Position numbers and translations under genes: made by a program. The notes under the pieces are model-generated. The model searched no databases. It was not told where the DNA came from and was given only the letters and a program-made list of their open reading frames with translations. This document shows positions 47,062-58,224 of a stretch of DNA of 64,000 nucleotides, in pieces (position 1 is the first letter of the stretch; each line of letters starts with the position of its first letter). Origin of the DNA: Agromyces terreus (GTDB lineage Bacteria > Actinomycetota > Actinomycetes > Actinomycetales > Microbacteriaceae). The stretch covers positions 1,083,104 through 1,147,103 of the forward strand of contig NZ_WBIS01000001.1 in NCBI RefSeq assembly GCF_009749465.1. The letters run 5' to 3'.

Positions 47062-47535
47062 ATGTCAGATCCCACCGCAGGCCCGTCCGATCCGAACGTG
47101 CCGCCGACGCCGCCGCAGCAGCCGGCCGCCGGCCAGCCCGCCGCCGGTCAGCCCGCCGCCGCCCAGCCGGTCGCGCCCGCCGCCCCGCTCTCGCGCGAGC
47201 AGGACGTGCAGTGGGGCTCGTTCGCCCACCTCGGCGGTATCCTCGGGTTCCTCCCGTCGCTCATCATCTGGCTCGTCTTCAAGGACCGCGGCCAGTTCAC
47301 GAACACCGAGGCGAAGGAGGCGCTGAACTTCCAGATCACCCTGGTCTTCGCCCAGATCGCCCTCTTCATCCTGACCACGATCATCACCTTCGTGACGTTC
47401 GGCCTCGGCAGCGTGCTCGGCCTGCTCTCCTGGGCCGTCTGGATCGTCGGCGTGGTCTTCTCGATCATCGCCTTCCTCCAGGCGAAGGACGGCAACCACT
47501 ACCGCTACCCCTTCGCCATTCGCCTGATCAAGTAG
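47062..47535 (+). CDS. DUF4870 domain membrane protein
   Basis: 157 residues. A Pro/Ala/Gln-rich N-terminal tail contains a repeated GQPAA unit, then a DUF4870 core with about three hydrophobic segments (LGGILGFLPSLIIWLVFKDRG and others). GAAAGG lies eight bases before the ATG. Function unknown; a paralogue follows directly. Confidence 0.88.
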   Translation: MSDPTAGPSDPNVPPTPPQQPAAGQPAAGQPAAAQPVAPAAPLSREQDVQWGSFAHLGGILGFLPSLIIWLVFKDRGQFTNTEAKEALNFQITLVFAQIALFILTTIITFVTFGLGSVLGLLSWAVWIVGVVFSIIAFLQAKDGNHYRYPFAIRLIK

Positions 47536-47556
47536 CGGATCCGACTCGCGATTCGT

Positions 47557-47586
47557 CCGCCGCGGGAGCGTCCCCTCCCGCGGCGG
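47557..47586 (+). terminator. Hairpin after the first DUF4870 gene
   Basis: A perfect 12-bp GC stem (47557-47568 with 47575-47586) and a 6-base loop, 22 bases after the stop. There is no clear T-run. Confidence 0.55.
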
Positions 47587-47653
47587 GCGTCGCTGTGCCA
47601 GCATGGTGGCGTCCGCAGTCCCGCGGCACAGCGCCCCGAACAGGAGTTCACGA

Positions 47654-48034
47654 ATGTCCGACCTGCCCCCTCCTCCCCCGCCGCAGAGCCCCTACCAGCC
47701 GAGCCCCCAGCTCAGCCCGAGCGACGAGAAGCTCTGGGCGACCCTGGTGCACATCGGCGGCATCTTCTTCGGCTTCATCCCGGCCCTCATCGGCTACCTG
47801 GTCCTGAAGGACCGCGGCCCGTTCGTGCGCGCCCACACCGCGACCGCCCTGAACTTCCAGATCACCATGACGATCGCGATGATCGTCGGCACCATCCTGA
47901 TCTTCGTGCTCATCGGCATCGTCATCGTCATCGCCGTCGCGGTCATCGTGGTCGTGTTCAGCATCATCGCCGCGGTCAAGGCCAACCAGGGCCAGCCGTA
48001 CACCTACCCGCTCTCGATCAAGTTCGTGAGCTGA
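47654..48034 (+). CDS. DUF4870 domain membrane protein, second copy
   Basis: 126 residues. A Pro/Ser-rich N terminus is followed by the same core as its neighbour (ATLVHIGGIFFGFIPALIGYLVLKDRG). CAGGAG lies seven bases before the ATG. It probably arose by tandem duplication. It converges on hemW with six bases between the stops. Confidence 0.88.
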   Translation: MSDLPPPPPPQSPYQPSPQLSPSDEKLWATLVHIGGIFFGFIPALIGYLVLKDRGPFVRAHTATALNFQITMTIAMIVGTILIFVLIGIVIVIAVAVIVVVFSIIAAVKANQGQPYTYPLSIKFVS

Positions 48035-48040
48035 TCGGGG

Positions 48041-49267
48041 TCACTCCTCGAGCAGGCGCCGCACCACGGCGTCGGCGAGCAGCCGTCCTCGCCTGGTGAG
48101 CGTCAGCACACCGGCGAGGGCGGCTTTCGCGTCCACCAGCCCGTCGGCGATGAGGCCCGCGACGGCGTGCCGCCCCGCAACATGCAGCGAGGCGATCTCG
48201 ATGCCCTCGCGGATGCGGGTCAGCAGCAGCACGCGCTCGGCCTCTCGCGTCGGCGCGTCGAGCACCTCCCGGCCCACCGCGGGCGAGTGCCCCGCCGAGA
48301 GCCGCTCGGCATAGGCGGCCGGATGCTTCGCATTCCACCAGCGCACGCCGCCGACGTGGCTGTGGGCCCCGGGCCCGACGCCCCACCAGTCGTCGCCCCG
48401 CCAGTACCCGAGGTTGTGGCGCGAGCGATGGGCGGCATCGCTCGCCCAGTTGCTCACCTCGTACCACTCGAACCCCGCCGAGCCGAAGGCGTCGTCGGCG
48501 AGTTCGTACATGTCGGCCTCGAGATCGTCGTCGGGCCGCGCGAGCTCACCGCGGCGGATCTGCCTGGCGAGCTTCGTGCCCTCCTCGACGATGAGGGCGT
48601 ACGCGCTCACGTGATCGGGCCGCTCGGCGACCACCGCGTCGACGCTGCGACGCCAGTCGTCGAGCGACTCCCCCGGCGTCCCGTAGATGAGGTCGAGGCT
48701 CACGTCGAGCCCGGCGTCGCGCGCCCACCGCACCACGAGCGGCACGCGCGCCGGATCGTGCGTGCGATCGAGCGCGGCGAGCACGTGCGGCACCGCCGAC
48801 TGCATGCCGAACGAGACGCGCGTGAACCCGCCCTCGGCGAGCCGCAGCAGGTCTTCGGGGCCGACCGAGTCGGGATTCGCCTCGGTCGTGACCTCGGCGC
48901 CGGCGGCCAGCCCGAACTCGTCGCGCACCGCGCCGAGCATGCGCACCAGGTCGTCGGCCGGCAGCAGCGTGGGCGTGCCACCGCCGAAGAACACGGTCGA
49001 CGCCTCCCGCGCGGGGACTCCGGATGCCGCGAGCACGCGCCGCGACATCCGCACCTCGTCGATCGCATGGTCGGCGTAGTCGGCCTGACGGGCACCGCGC
49101 AGCTCGCTCGCCGTGTACGTGTTGAAGTCGCAGTAGCCGCACCGCACCCGGCAGAACGGCACGTGGATGTAGACGCCGAACGCGCGCGCGTCGGAACCGA
49201 CGGACGCCGAGCCCGGGAGCAGGCCGTCGAGCGGTGCGGGCTCGCCGAGCGGGAGCGCCGAACCCAC
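48041..49267 (-). CDS. hemW: Radical SAM heme chaperone HemW-like protein
   Basis: 408 residues. The radical SAM cluster motif CRVRCGYC (CxxxCxxC) is in GVYIHVPFCRVRCGYCDFN. FFGGGTPTLLP and EANPDSV follow as in HemW. Older annotations call this family oxygen-independent coproporphyrinogen oxidase, but HemW acts in heme delivery. GTG 49267 is chosen because it lies two bases after the upstream stop and gives the family length. Confidence 0.92.
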   Translation of the reverse strand: MGSALPLGEPAPLDGLLPGSASVGSDARAFGVYIHVPFCRVRCGYCDFNTYTASELRGARQADYADHAIDEVRMSRRVLAASGVPAREASTVFFGGGTPTLLPADDLVRMLGAVRDEFGLAAGAEVTTEANPDSVGPEDLLRLAEGGFTRVSFGMQSAVPHVLAALDRTHDPARVPLVVRWARDAGLDVSLDLIYGTPGESLDDWRRSVDAVVAERPDHVSAYALIVEEGTKLARQIRRGELARPDDDLEADMYELADDAFGSAGFEWYEVSNWASDAAHRSRHNLGYWRGDDWWGVGPGAHSHVGGVRWWNAKHPAAYAERLSAGHSPAVGREVLDAPTREAERVLLLTRIREGIEIASLHVAGRHAVAGLIADGLVDAKAALAGVLTLTRRGRLLADAVVRRLLEE

Positions 49268-49269
49268 GC

Positions 49270-49920
49270 CTACACGCCGCCGGCGGGATGCAGCGCGCGC
49301 AACTGCCGACGCGTCAGCTCGCGCCGACGGCGACGGATCACGGGCGCGATCGAACGCTTCACACCCGTCGGGATCTCGCGGAACGAACGGATCGTCAGCC
49401 ACACCGTGTCGTCGTCGCGGTGCTCGAGCACGAACGACTCCTCGCCGCCCTCGAGCCCGTCGCCCGTCGTGCCGTAGGCGTAGCCCACCCGGCCCGGCTC
49501 GTCGATCACGTAGACGACGAGCACCGGCGTGCGCTTCGAACCGAGACGATCGTGGCGCACGAGGGTGGCCTGCATGCCGGGGGCGATGTAGGGCGTGCCG
49601 TCGGCCCCGAAGCGGTCCTCGGTGCGCGGCCCCGGCTGCTCGGCGAGCGGCGAACCCTCGACGTCGTAGACGATGCCGGGATACTGCGCGCCGGTCCCGG
49701 CGGAGACATCCGTCACCTCGTACCCGGCGCCGCGCTGGACGCCCCAGGTCATGAGCGCCTCGACCGTGCGCTCGAAGCGCTCGGCCCCGCTGCCGATGCG
49801 CACCGAGTCCTCGGCCGGCAGGTAGCCCTGCGGCGGATAGCGCAGCAGATCGGGGTCGAGCGTCGCGCCGATGGACCCGTAGGTCACGGACTGGTCGGTG
49901 AACGTGCTTCGACGGGTCAT
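49270..49920 (-). CDS. DUF1990 family protein
   Basis: 216 residues with the DUF1990 layout: an N-terminal VTYGSIGATLDPDLLRYPPQGY, a middle with YAYGTTGDGLEGGEESFVLEH, and a basic C terminus. No catalytic residues are known. It sits between lepA and hemW, a common actinobacterial neighbourhood. Confidence 0.85.
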   Translation of the reverse strand: MTRRSTFTDQSVTYGSIGATLDPDLLRYPPQGYLPAEDSVRIGSGAERFERTVEALMTWGVQRGAGYEVTDVSAGTGAQYPGIVYDVEGSPLAEQPGPRTEDRFGADGTPYIAPGMQATLVRHDRLGSKRTPVLVVYVIDEPGRVGYAYGTTGDGLEGGEESFVLEHRDDDTVWLTIRSFREIPTGVKRSIAPVIRRRRRELTRRQLRALHPAGGV

Positions 49921-49927
49921 GTTCGGC

Positions 49928-51784
<1,857 letters not shown>

Positions 51785-51865
51785 CCCGTCGATTCTCCCA
51801 TGACTTGGGTTCGCACTTTCGACGGATGCCTCGCCGAGGGGCGTGCGGCTACGCTGGCTCGCACC

Positions 51866-53107
51866 ATGACCGTGTCCGCAGCCCCATCGCCAGCGCCCGC
51901 ATTCGAGCTCGGGCGCGTGGCGCCGTTCGCCCTCCGACCCGTCTTCGTGACGCTGCGGTTCGGCCTGCACGTGCTCGTCGTCGGGCTCGCCCTGTTCGTG
52001 ATGATCCGCGCCCTGCTCGCCGACGAGGCCTCCGAGGTGCCGGTCACGGTGCTCACCGTCGCGTTCCTCGCCTGCTACGGCGCCGGCGTCGCCGCCGCGC
52101 ACCGCAACCTCCCGCAGTGGGCGCGCGTCGTCTGGCTCACGGCGCTGCTCGCCCTCTGGGTGGGCATGTCGGCCATCACCCCCGACGCGGCGTTCCTCGC
52201 GTTCCCGCTCTTCTTCCTCGAGCTGCACGTGCTCGCCGCACCGCTCGCCGTGCCGCTCGTGGTGCTCACCTTCGGCCTCTCGGTCTGGGGCACCGCCACG
52301 CATCTCGGCTTCGCCGTCGGCACCGTGCTCGGGCCGCTCATCAGCGCGGGCGTCGCGATCGTCATCGGCCTCGGCTACCGCGCGATGGCGCAGGAGACGA
52401 AGGACCGCCAGGCGCTCATCCTCGACCTCATCGCCACGCGAGAGGAGCTCGCCGCCGCGAGCCGCGAGGCCGGAACCCTCGCCGAGCGGCAGCGCATCGC
52501 GCGCGAGATCCACGACACCGTCGCACAGGGCCTGTCGAGCATCCAGATGCTGCTGCACGCCGCCGAGCGCGACATCGACGACCGGGCCACGCGCGAGAAG
52601 CTCGAACTCGCACGGGCCACCGCGTCCGACAACCTCGCCGAGACCCGGCGCTTCATCCGCGAGCTCAGCCCGCCGTCGCTCGACGAGCAGACGCTGCCCG
52701 CCGCGCTCCGACGACTCGCGGCGACGGTCGACGAGCAGGCGTCGCAGGCCGGTTCGGCCACGCGGGTCTCGTACTCCACGAGCGGCACGCCCGTCACGCT
52801 GCCGATGGCGATCGACGCGACGCTCCTCCGCATCGCGCAGGGCGCCCTGGCGAACGTGCTGCGCCACGCGCGTGCGACCCGCGCCGAGCTCACGCTCAGC
52901 TACCTGGGCGACGAGGTGGCGCTCGACATCGTCGACGACGGCATCGGATTCGACCCCGCCGAGGTCGCCGCCGCCGACGCCGGCATCCGCTTCGGCCTGC
53001 GGGCCATGCGCGAACGCGCCGAACGCGAGGGCGGCACCATCGAGCTCGAGTCGGGTCCGGGCGACGGCACCGCGATCTCGGTGCGCATCCCGGTGGCGGC
53101 GGAATGA
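51866..53107 (+). CDS. Sensor histidine kinase (HisKA_3 type)
   Basis: 413 residues with about five to six hydrophobic segments, then a coiled linker and the phosphoacceptor [23 protein letters not shown]. The ATPase domain has [16 protein letters not shown] and [11 protein letters not shown] (DxGxG intact). A TACGCT -10-like box lies at 51849-51854, so the 5' UTR may be only a few bases. It is followed by its regulator with an ATGA overlap. Confidence 0.93.
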   Translation: MTVSAAPSPAPAFELGRVAPFALRPVFVTLRFGLHVLVVGLALFVMIRALLADEASEVPVTVLTVAFLACYGAGVAAAHRNLPQWARVVWLTALLALWVGMSAITPDAAFLAFPLFFLELHVLAAPLAVPLVVLTFGLSVWGTATHLGFAVGTVLGPLISAGVAIVIGLGYRAMAQETKDRQALILDLIATREELAAASREAGTLAERQRIAREIHDTVAQGLSSIQMLLHAAERDIDDRATREKLELARATASDNLAETRRFIRELSPPSLDEQTLPAALRRLAATVDEQASQAGSATRVSYSTSGTPVTLPMAIDATLLRIAQGALANVLRHARATRAELTLSYLGDEVALDIVDDGIGFDPAEVAAADAGIRFGLRAMRERAEREGGTIELESGPGDGTAISVRIPVAAE

Positions 53108-53799
53108 GCGGCGCAGCGGGCTCCGCGGCCGGCACCGGCGGAACGCCCGGCGCGGGCGCCGCGGGCAGCGCGGGCAGCCACATCCGGCTCGTGCTGGCCG
53201 ACGACCACCCGGTCGTGCGGGCCGGCGTACGGGCCATGCTCGAGTCCGAGTCCGACCTCGTGGTCGTCGCCGACGTCGACACGGCGGATGCCGCGGTGCA
53301 GCGCGCGAGCCACGGCGACGTGGACGTCGTGCTCATGGACCTGCAGTTCCCCACGCGCATGCAGGGCGCTGAGGCCACCCGGCACATCCGGTCGGCGCCA
53401 GGCGCACCCCGCGTGCTCGTGCTCACGAACTACGACACCGACGCCGACATCCTCGGCGCGATCGAGGCCGGCGCGAGCGGCTACCTCCTGAAGGACGCCC
53501 CGCCCGCCGAGCTCGTCGAGGCGATCCGCACCGCCGCCGGCGGCGAACCGGCCTTCGCGCCGGGCGTGTCCTCCCGCCTCGAGGCGAACTCCGGCGTCGA
53601 ACGCCTCACGGGTCGCGAGGTCGAGGTGCTCCAGCTCGTCGCCGGCGGAAACTCCAACCGCGACATCGGCAAGACGCTCTTCCTCAGCGAGGCGACCGTG
53701 AAGTCGCACCTCGTGCACATCTTCGCCAAGCTCGAGGTCGGCTCGCGCACGGCCGCGGTGGCGCGCGCACGCACGCTCGGGCTGATCCGCTCGACCTGA
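53104..53799 (+). CDS. NarL/LuxR-type response regulator
   Basis: 231 residues. A Gly/Ala-rich tail of about 25 residues precedes the receiver ([13 protein letters not shown]). The phosphoacceptor is in [10 protein letters not shown] and the Lys in YLLKDAP. The LuxR domain reads [22 protein letters not shown], then [22 protein letters not shown]. It is translationally coupled to the kinase. Confidence 0.93.
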   Translation: MSGAAGSAAGTGGTPGAGAAGSAGSHIRLVLADDHPVVRAGVRAMLESESDLVVVADVDTADAAVQRASHGDVDVVLMDLQFPTRMQGAEATRHIRSAPGAPRVLVLTNYDTDADILGAIEAGASGYLLKDAPPAELVEAIRTAAGGEPAFAPGVSSRLEANSGVERLTGREVEVLQLVAGGNSNRDIGKTLFLSEATVKSHLVHIFAKLEVGSRTAAVARARTLGLIRST

Positions 53800-53962
53800 C
53801 GCGCTCGAGCTGACGGACGCTGCGACGCCCGCGGCCGCCCGCGCGCCCATCCGCGCGCCCCCGAACGACGCCCCACCCGCACGGACCACCCGCCGAGACC
53901 CGCCCGGCGAAGCCGGTCGCGGACACCCCGTCGTCCGATCGACGAGGGCGGACCCTTCTCAT

Positions 53963-54003
53963 CGCTCTGCCACTGATGCCACCCTGGCATCAGTGGCAGA
54001 GCG
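53963..54003. repeat. Perfect 19-bp palindromic hairpin upstream of rpsT
   Basis: 53963-53981 is the exact inverse of 53985-54003, with a CCC loop. It contains GCCACTGATGCCA. There is no T-run on either strand, so a simple terminator is unlikely. It lies between the response regulator gene and the rpsT promoter; the rest of 53800-54034 holds no recognised gene. Confidence 0.85.
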
Positions 54004-54034
54004 CGCCGGAGCACACCGCCCCGAGACCCACGCA

Positions 54035-54064
54035 TTGGTGCCGCGCGCGCGATGCTGGTATCGT
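54035..54064 (+). promoter_or_regulatory. rpsT promoter
   Basis: TTGGTG (54035-54040) and TATCGT (54059-54064) are spaced by 18 bases. This predicts a 5' UTR of about 100 bases before the GTG of rpsT, long enough for the translational control known for S20 in other bacteria. Confidence 0.55.
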
Positions 54065-54172
54065 TGCCTGTTGGCTTGCGTGTGGGTCCCACCCCGCACG
54101 ATTCGCCGCGCGAGGCCCCTCTACCTTCGCTCGGCACATCCGGTACCCGCACAAGAACGAAAGACGAACCAC

Positions 54173-54433
54173 GTGGCAAACATCAAGTCGCAGATGAAGC
54201 GCATCAAGACCAACCTCAAGGCGCAGGAGCGCAACAAGGCCGTCAAGAGCGAGGTCAAGAGCGCCGTCCGCGCCGCTCGCGAGGCCATCGCCACCGGTGA
54301 CAAGGACAAGGCCGCCTCGGCCGTCCAGGTCGCCGGCCGCAAGCTCGACAAGGCCGCCAGCAAGGGCGTCATCCACAAGAACCAGGCCGCGAACCGCAAG
54401 TCGGCCATCGCGAAGCAGGCTGCTGCGCTCTGA
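54173..54433 (+). CDS. rpsT: 30S ribosomal protein S20
   Basis: 86 residues, highly basic. It starts with GTG as [20 protein letters not shown] and ends [19 protein letters not shown], a full S20. It binds the 5' domain of 16S rRNA. It is convergent with holA. Confidence 0.97.
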   Translation: MANIKSQMKRIKTNLKAQERNKAVKSEVKSAVRAAREAIATGDKDKAASAVQVAGRKLDKAASKGVIHKNQAANRKSAIAKQAAAL

Positions 54434-54450
54434 CGCACGCCGCTCGACCG

Positions 54451-54476
54451 AACGCCCCGCACTCGTGCGGGGCGTT
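54451..54476 (+). terminator. rpsT terminator
   Basis: A perfect 11-bp stem (54451-54461 with 54466-54476) and a CTCG loop, 17 bases after the rpsT stop, followed by a weak CGTCGTTTC tail. Confidence 0.75.
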
Positions 54477-54642
54477 CGTCGTTTCAGGGGCGCATCACCA
54501 GCGCGACGCCCACGCGATCGACCTCCGCTCCTCGTCGTACAGGAGACTCGGCCCGATCCCCCGCCCACAGCGGGGATGGGTCCCGTTCTCCTGCATCCCG
54601 TCACCACGCGAGAGCGCAGAGGGCAGGTGCCGCGCATCACGC

Positions 54643-54744
54643 GCGCGCGGGCGCACCGTCGGGCACATGCGCGCGGGCGCACCGTCGGGCACATGCGCGC
54701 GGGCGCACCGTCGGGCACATGCGCGCGGGCGCACCGTCGGGCAC
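54643..54744. repeat. 26-bp tandem repeat, 3.9 copies
   Basis: Unit GCGCGCGGGCGCACCGTCGG plus GCACAT, repeated head to tail without variation. The rest of 54477-54814 shows no gene; after the repeat comes a run of CGACGCGACG-type words and small palindromes. The unit length is not a multiple of three, so it is not coding. Confidence 0.9.
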
Positions 54745-54814
54745 TCGCGACGTCGCGTCTCGACGCGACGCGACGCGACACGGACACGTCGCGTAGCGAC
54801 GCGGCCGAGAGCGC

Positions 54815-55852
54815 CTAGGAGGCGAGGTCGCGGCCGCGTGCGGAGATGACGCCGATGAGCCGCTCGAGCGCGAAGACCGGGTCGCGTTCGGCGCCCTTCA
54901 CCGCGGCGTCGGTGCGCGCGAGCGCGACGATCGCGCGCTGCAGTCCCTCGTCGCTCCATCCGGCGAGATCGCGTCGCGCGCGATCGACCTGCCAGGGTGC
55001 GAGCCCGAGCGACGAGGCGGCCTGACCGCCCCCGCGGACGCCCGACACCTTGGCCATGGTTCGGATCTTCATCGCGAACGCCGCGACCATGGGCACCGGA
55101 TCGGCGCCGCTGTCGAGGGCGTGTCGAAGCGCCACGAGCGCGTCGCCGTGGCGACCGGCGATGGCCGCGTCGGCCACCTCGAACGCGTTCGTCTCGACCC
55201 GACCGCCGTAGTACTTCGCGACGACCGCCTCGGTGATGTCTCCGGGGGTGTCGGCGAGCAGCTGCCGACAGGCGGCGGAGAGCTCACCGAGGTCGTCGCT
55301 GAAGGCGGCGACGAGCGAGCGGAGGGCCTTGGGGGCGATCTTGCGCCCCGCGGCGCGGATCTCGGCCTGCACGAACTCCTGCTTGTCGGACTCTCGCTTG
55401 AGCTCGGCGCACACGATCTCGATCGCGCCGCCCTGGCCGGATCGGATCGCGTCGAGCATCTTCTTGCCGCGGACCCCGCTGCGGTGGCGGATGACCACGG
55501 TCGTCGCCTCGGCGGTCTGCGGAAGGTAATCGAGCACGTCGAGGATGAGGTCGTCGGTGGCCTTCTCGGCGCCGTCGACGCGGATGAGCCGCGCCTCGCC
55601 GAAGAGCGACGGGCTCGCGAGGGTGATGAGCTCGCCGCGCTGATAGGCGTCGCCCGAGATCTCGCTGACCTCGAGGTCGGGATCTTCGCTGCGGAGGAGA
55701 TCGCGCAGCAGGCTCGACGCTCGATCGGCGAGGACGTCTTCGGGGCCCGAGATGAGCACCACGGGCGCGGGGCGCACCTGGTTCCATGGGAGCTGCGGAA
55801 TCGCCGCCGCGCTCGCACGCGACGCGCCACGTGCACCGGTTCGAGCCGCCAC
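54815..55852 (-). CDS. holA: DNA polymerase III subunit delta
   Basis: 345 residues with the HolA layout: VVLISGPEDVLADRASSLLRDLL at the start, LTLASPSLFGEARL-like region, and AFAMKIRTMAKVSGVRGGGQ in the C-terminal collar domain. It opens the beta clamp as part of the clamp loader. The GTG start follows GAGGAGG by about five bases. Confidence 0.93.
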   Translation of the reverse strand: MAARTGARGASRASAAAIPQLPWNQVRPAPVVLISGPEDVLADRASSLLRDLLRSEDPDLEVSEISGDAYQRGELITLASPSLFGEARLIRVDGAEKATDDLILDVLDYLPQTAEATTVVIRHRSGVRGKKMLDAIRSGQGGAIEIVCAELKRESDKQEFVQAEIRAAGRKIAPKALRSLVAAFSDDLGELSAACRQLLADTPGDITEAVVAKYYGGRVETNAFEVADAAIAGRHGDALVALRHALDSGADPVPMVAAFAMKIRTMAKVSGVRGGGQAASSLGLAPWQVDRARRDLAGWSDEGLQRAIVALARTDAAVKGAERDPVFALERLIGVISARGRDLAS

Positions 55853-55875
55853 GGCACCTCCTCTTCGCGTCCAGT

Positions 55876-58224
55876 CTACGGTCGGGGTGCGACATCACCG
55901 GAGCCGCGCTCGACCCACAGCCGGTACCCGCCGCTGCCGTCCGCCGTCAGGAGCGAGGTGCCCGTGCGGTCGCTCCTGACGACGGCCGTGCCGACGCGGT
56001 CCAGCAGGTCGAGCAGGTCGCCGGCGGGATGCCCGTAGCCGTTGTCGGCACCCACGCCGATGATGCCCACCGTGGCGTGCAGCCGCTCGTAGAGCCGTGC
56101 GCTCTGATCCGCGGAGCCGTGGTGGGCGACCTTCACGAGGTCGACCGGGCCGGGCTCGGCCGAGGCCGACATGCGGGCCTGCGCCTGCTCGCCGAGGTCG
56201 CCGAGGAAGATCGCCCGGCCGGAAGCGCCGTCGAGCTGGAGGACGACGCTCGCGTCGTTGCCGGGCTGCGCCCCAGTGGGCGGCCAGAGCACCCGCCAGC
56301 GGGACTCGCCGAGCGTGCCGCGCATGCCGGACGTCACCTCGACGGAATCGACTCCGGACGCGTCGAGGGCGTCGAGCACTTTCGCCGAGCGGTGCCCGTC
56401 GGGCGGTCCGTGGATCACGGTGTCGACGAGGCCGAGCACCGCGTCGCTGCCGCCGACGTGGTCCGCGTCCCAGTGCGTGAGCACGAGCAGGTCGATGCGC
56501 TCGACGCCGAGCAGCGTGAGGCATCGCGTGAGGGCCTCCGGATCGGGCCCGGTGTCGATGAGCGCGGTCGCGCCCTCGGACCGCACGAGCACGGCGTCGC
56601 CCTGCCCGACGTCGCAGTCGGCGACATCCCAGTCGGGCGGATGCTGCGCCCTCGCGACGAGGCCCGGCCCGACGGCGACGCCGAGGGGAACCGCGACGAG
56701 CAGCACGAGCAGCCCCGCGACGAGACGACGTGCGGGGCCGGGCCCCGCACGGGCGAGCGCGAGCCAGAGCCCGGCGGCCGTCGCGACCACGAGCAGGAGC
56801 GCGCCGACCGCGTCGGCCGGCCACGCAAGACGAGCTGCGGGCAGGGCGGACGCGCCGTGCGCGAGGAGCGCGATCCATGTCGCGGGCACCCACGCGACCT
56901 GCATGAGCGCGTACCCGACCGAGGGCAGGACCGGCAGCACGAGGCATCCGATCATGCCGACGACCGTGCCGACGGGTGCGGCCGGTGCGGCGAGCAGGTT
57001 CGCGGGCACTCCGTAGAGGGCGATCGACGGGTCGAGCAGCACGAGCACCGGCTGGCACGCGAGCTGTGCCGCGATCGGGACCGCGAGCACGACCGCGAGG
57101 GACGTCGGCATGACGTCGGAGAGCCTGCGCGCCAGCGGGGCCGCGAGCAGCAGCAGACCGGCCGTGGCCGCAGCGGAGAGCGCGAAGCCGTAGTCCCGTG
57201 CGAGCCAGGGGTTCTGCGCGAGGAGGACCACGACGGCGAGCGAGAGTGCTGAGACGCCGCCTCCGCCCCGCGCCAGCGCGAGGCCGATCAGGATCACGAC
57301 GGCCATCACCGCTGCCCGGATCACGCTCGCCTGGGGCGTCACGAGCACGACGAAGCCCGCGAGCGCCGTCAGGGCGAGCGCCACACGCGCGCCCCGCCCG
57401 AGCCCGCAGAGGGCGGCGAGGCCGAAGGCGGCGGCGGTGACGATGGCGCAGTTGGCGCCGGAGACCGCGGTCAGATGGCTGAGCGAGCTCGTCTTCATCG
57501 CGGCGTCGAGCGCCGGCCCGACCGCGGAGGTGTCGCCGATCGCGAGCCCGGGCACGAGCGCGCCGCCGTCGCCGCCGAGCCGGGCTGCGGCGACGTTGAA
57601 TCCTCGGCGGAGGTCGCCGGCCCAGCTGAGCCAGAGCGGCGGTGCGGCGAGGATCTCAACCTCCGCGGGGCCGGTGAGGCGGAAGGCGTTCGGCTCGGCC
57701 GCGGGCAGCGGCTGCGCCCGGGCCCTGAATGCGATGCGCGCACCCCACTCGACGCCCTCGGAGGCGGCGAGCCCGACCGTCACCGGAACGGGGCTCGAGG
57801 TGCGGCCGTCGACGGCGACGACCGTGCCGTCGACCCGGATGCGCGGCGTCTCGTCCTCCCAGACGGCGGCCTGCATCGGCCGCGGCGGACTCGTCACCTC
57901 GAGCACGACCTCGGCCGCGCCGCGGTCCGACGCGATCGCGGCGAGCGGCGAGGCGGTTCGGTTCGCGAGCGCGACCGCCGCCGCGGTCGAGACGAGCGCC
58001 GCGGCCGCGAGCACGACGAGCAGCGTCGCCGCGATCGCGACGAGGGATCGCCGGCGCCCCGAACGCAGCACGAGCACCCCGAGGATGACGAGGATGACGG
58101 ATGCCGCGCCCCAGATCACCCCGGGCACGAGCGCCGGGCCGGCCCCGAGGTCGGGCCCGGCCACCGCGATCCACGCGGCGGCCCATGCGGCGCACGCGGG
58201 CGCCAGCAGCCTGAGATCGCGCAC
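55876..58224 (-). CDS. comEC: ComEC/Rec2 family DNA uptake channel
   Basis: 782 residues. The N-terminal membrane segments and OB-like DUF4131 region are followed by the Competence domain (SHLTAVSGANCAIV). The C-terminal metallo-beta-lactamase domain has LTHWDADHVGG (HxxxDH) and KVAHHGSADQS. It forms the inner-membrane pore for single-stranded DNA. The GTG start follows the comEA stop with no gap. Confidence 0.93.
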   Translation of the reverse strand: MRDLRLLAPACAAWAAAWIAVAGPDLGAGPALVPGVIWGAASVILVILGVLVLRSGRRRSLVAIAATLLVVLAAAALVSTAAAVALANRTASPLAAIASDRGAAEVVLEVTSPPRPMQAAVWEDETPRIRVDGTVVAVDGRTSSPVPVTVGLAASEGVEWGARIAFRARAQPLPAAEPNAFRLTGPAEVEILAAPPLWLSWAGDLRRGFNVAAARLGGDGGALVPGLAIGDTSAVGPALDAAMKTSSLSHLTAVSGANCAIVTAAAFGLAALCGLGRGARVALALTALAGFVVLVTPQASVIRAAVMAVVILIGLALARGGGGVSALSLAVVVLLAQNPWLARDYGFALSAAATAGLLLLAAPLARRLSDVMPTSLAVVLAVPIAAQLACQPVLVLLDPSIALYGVPANLLAAPAAPVGTVVGMIGCLVLPVLPSVGYALMQVAWVPATWIALLAHGASALPAARLAWPADAVGALLLVVATAAGLWLALARAGPGPARRLVAGLLVLLVAVPLGVAVGPGLVARAQHPPDWDVADCDVGQGDAVLVRSEGATALIDTGPDPEALTRCLTLLGVERIDLLVLTHWDADHVGGSDAVLGLVDTVIHGPPDGHRSAKVLDALDASGVDSVEVTSGMRGTLGESRWRVLWPPTGAQPGNDASVVLQLDGASGRAIFLGDLGEQAQARMSASAEPGPVDLVKVAHHGSADQSARLYERLHATVGIIGVGADNGYGHPAGDLLDLLDRVGTAVVRSDRTGTSLLTADGSGGYRLWVERGSGDVAPRP

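Noticed and set aside
53963..54003. Ordinary Rho-independent terminator
   Set aside because: No T-run on either strand and more than 160 bases after the preceding stop, so the palindrome is listed as a repeat instead.
54643..54744. CRISPR array
   Set aside because: Repeats are head to tail with no spacers and no cas genes are nearby.
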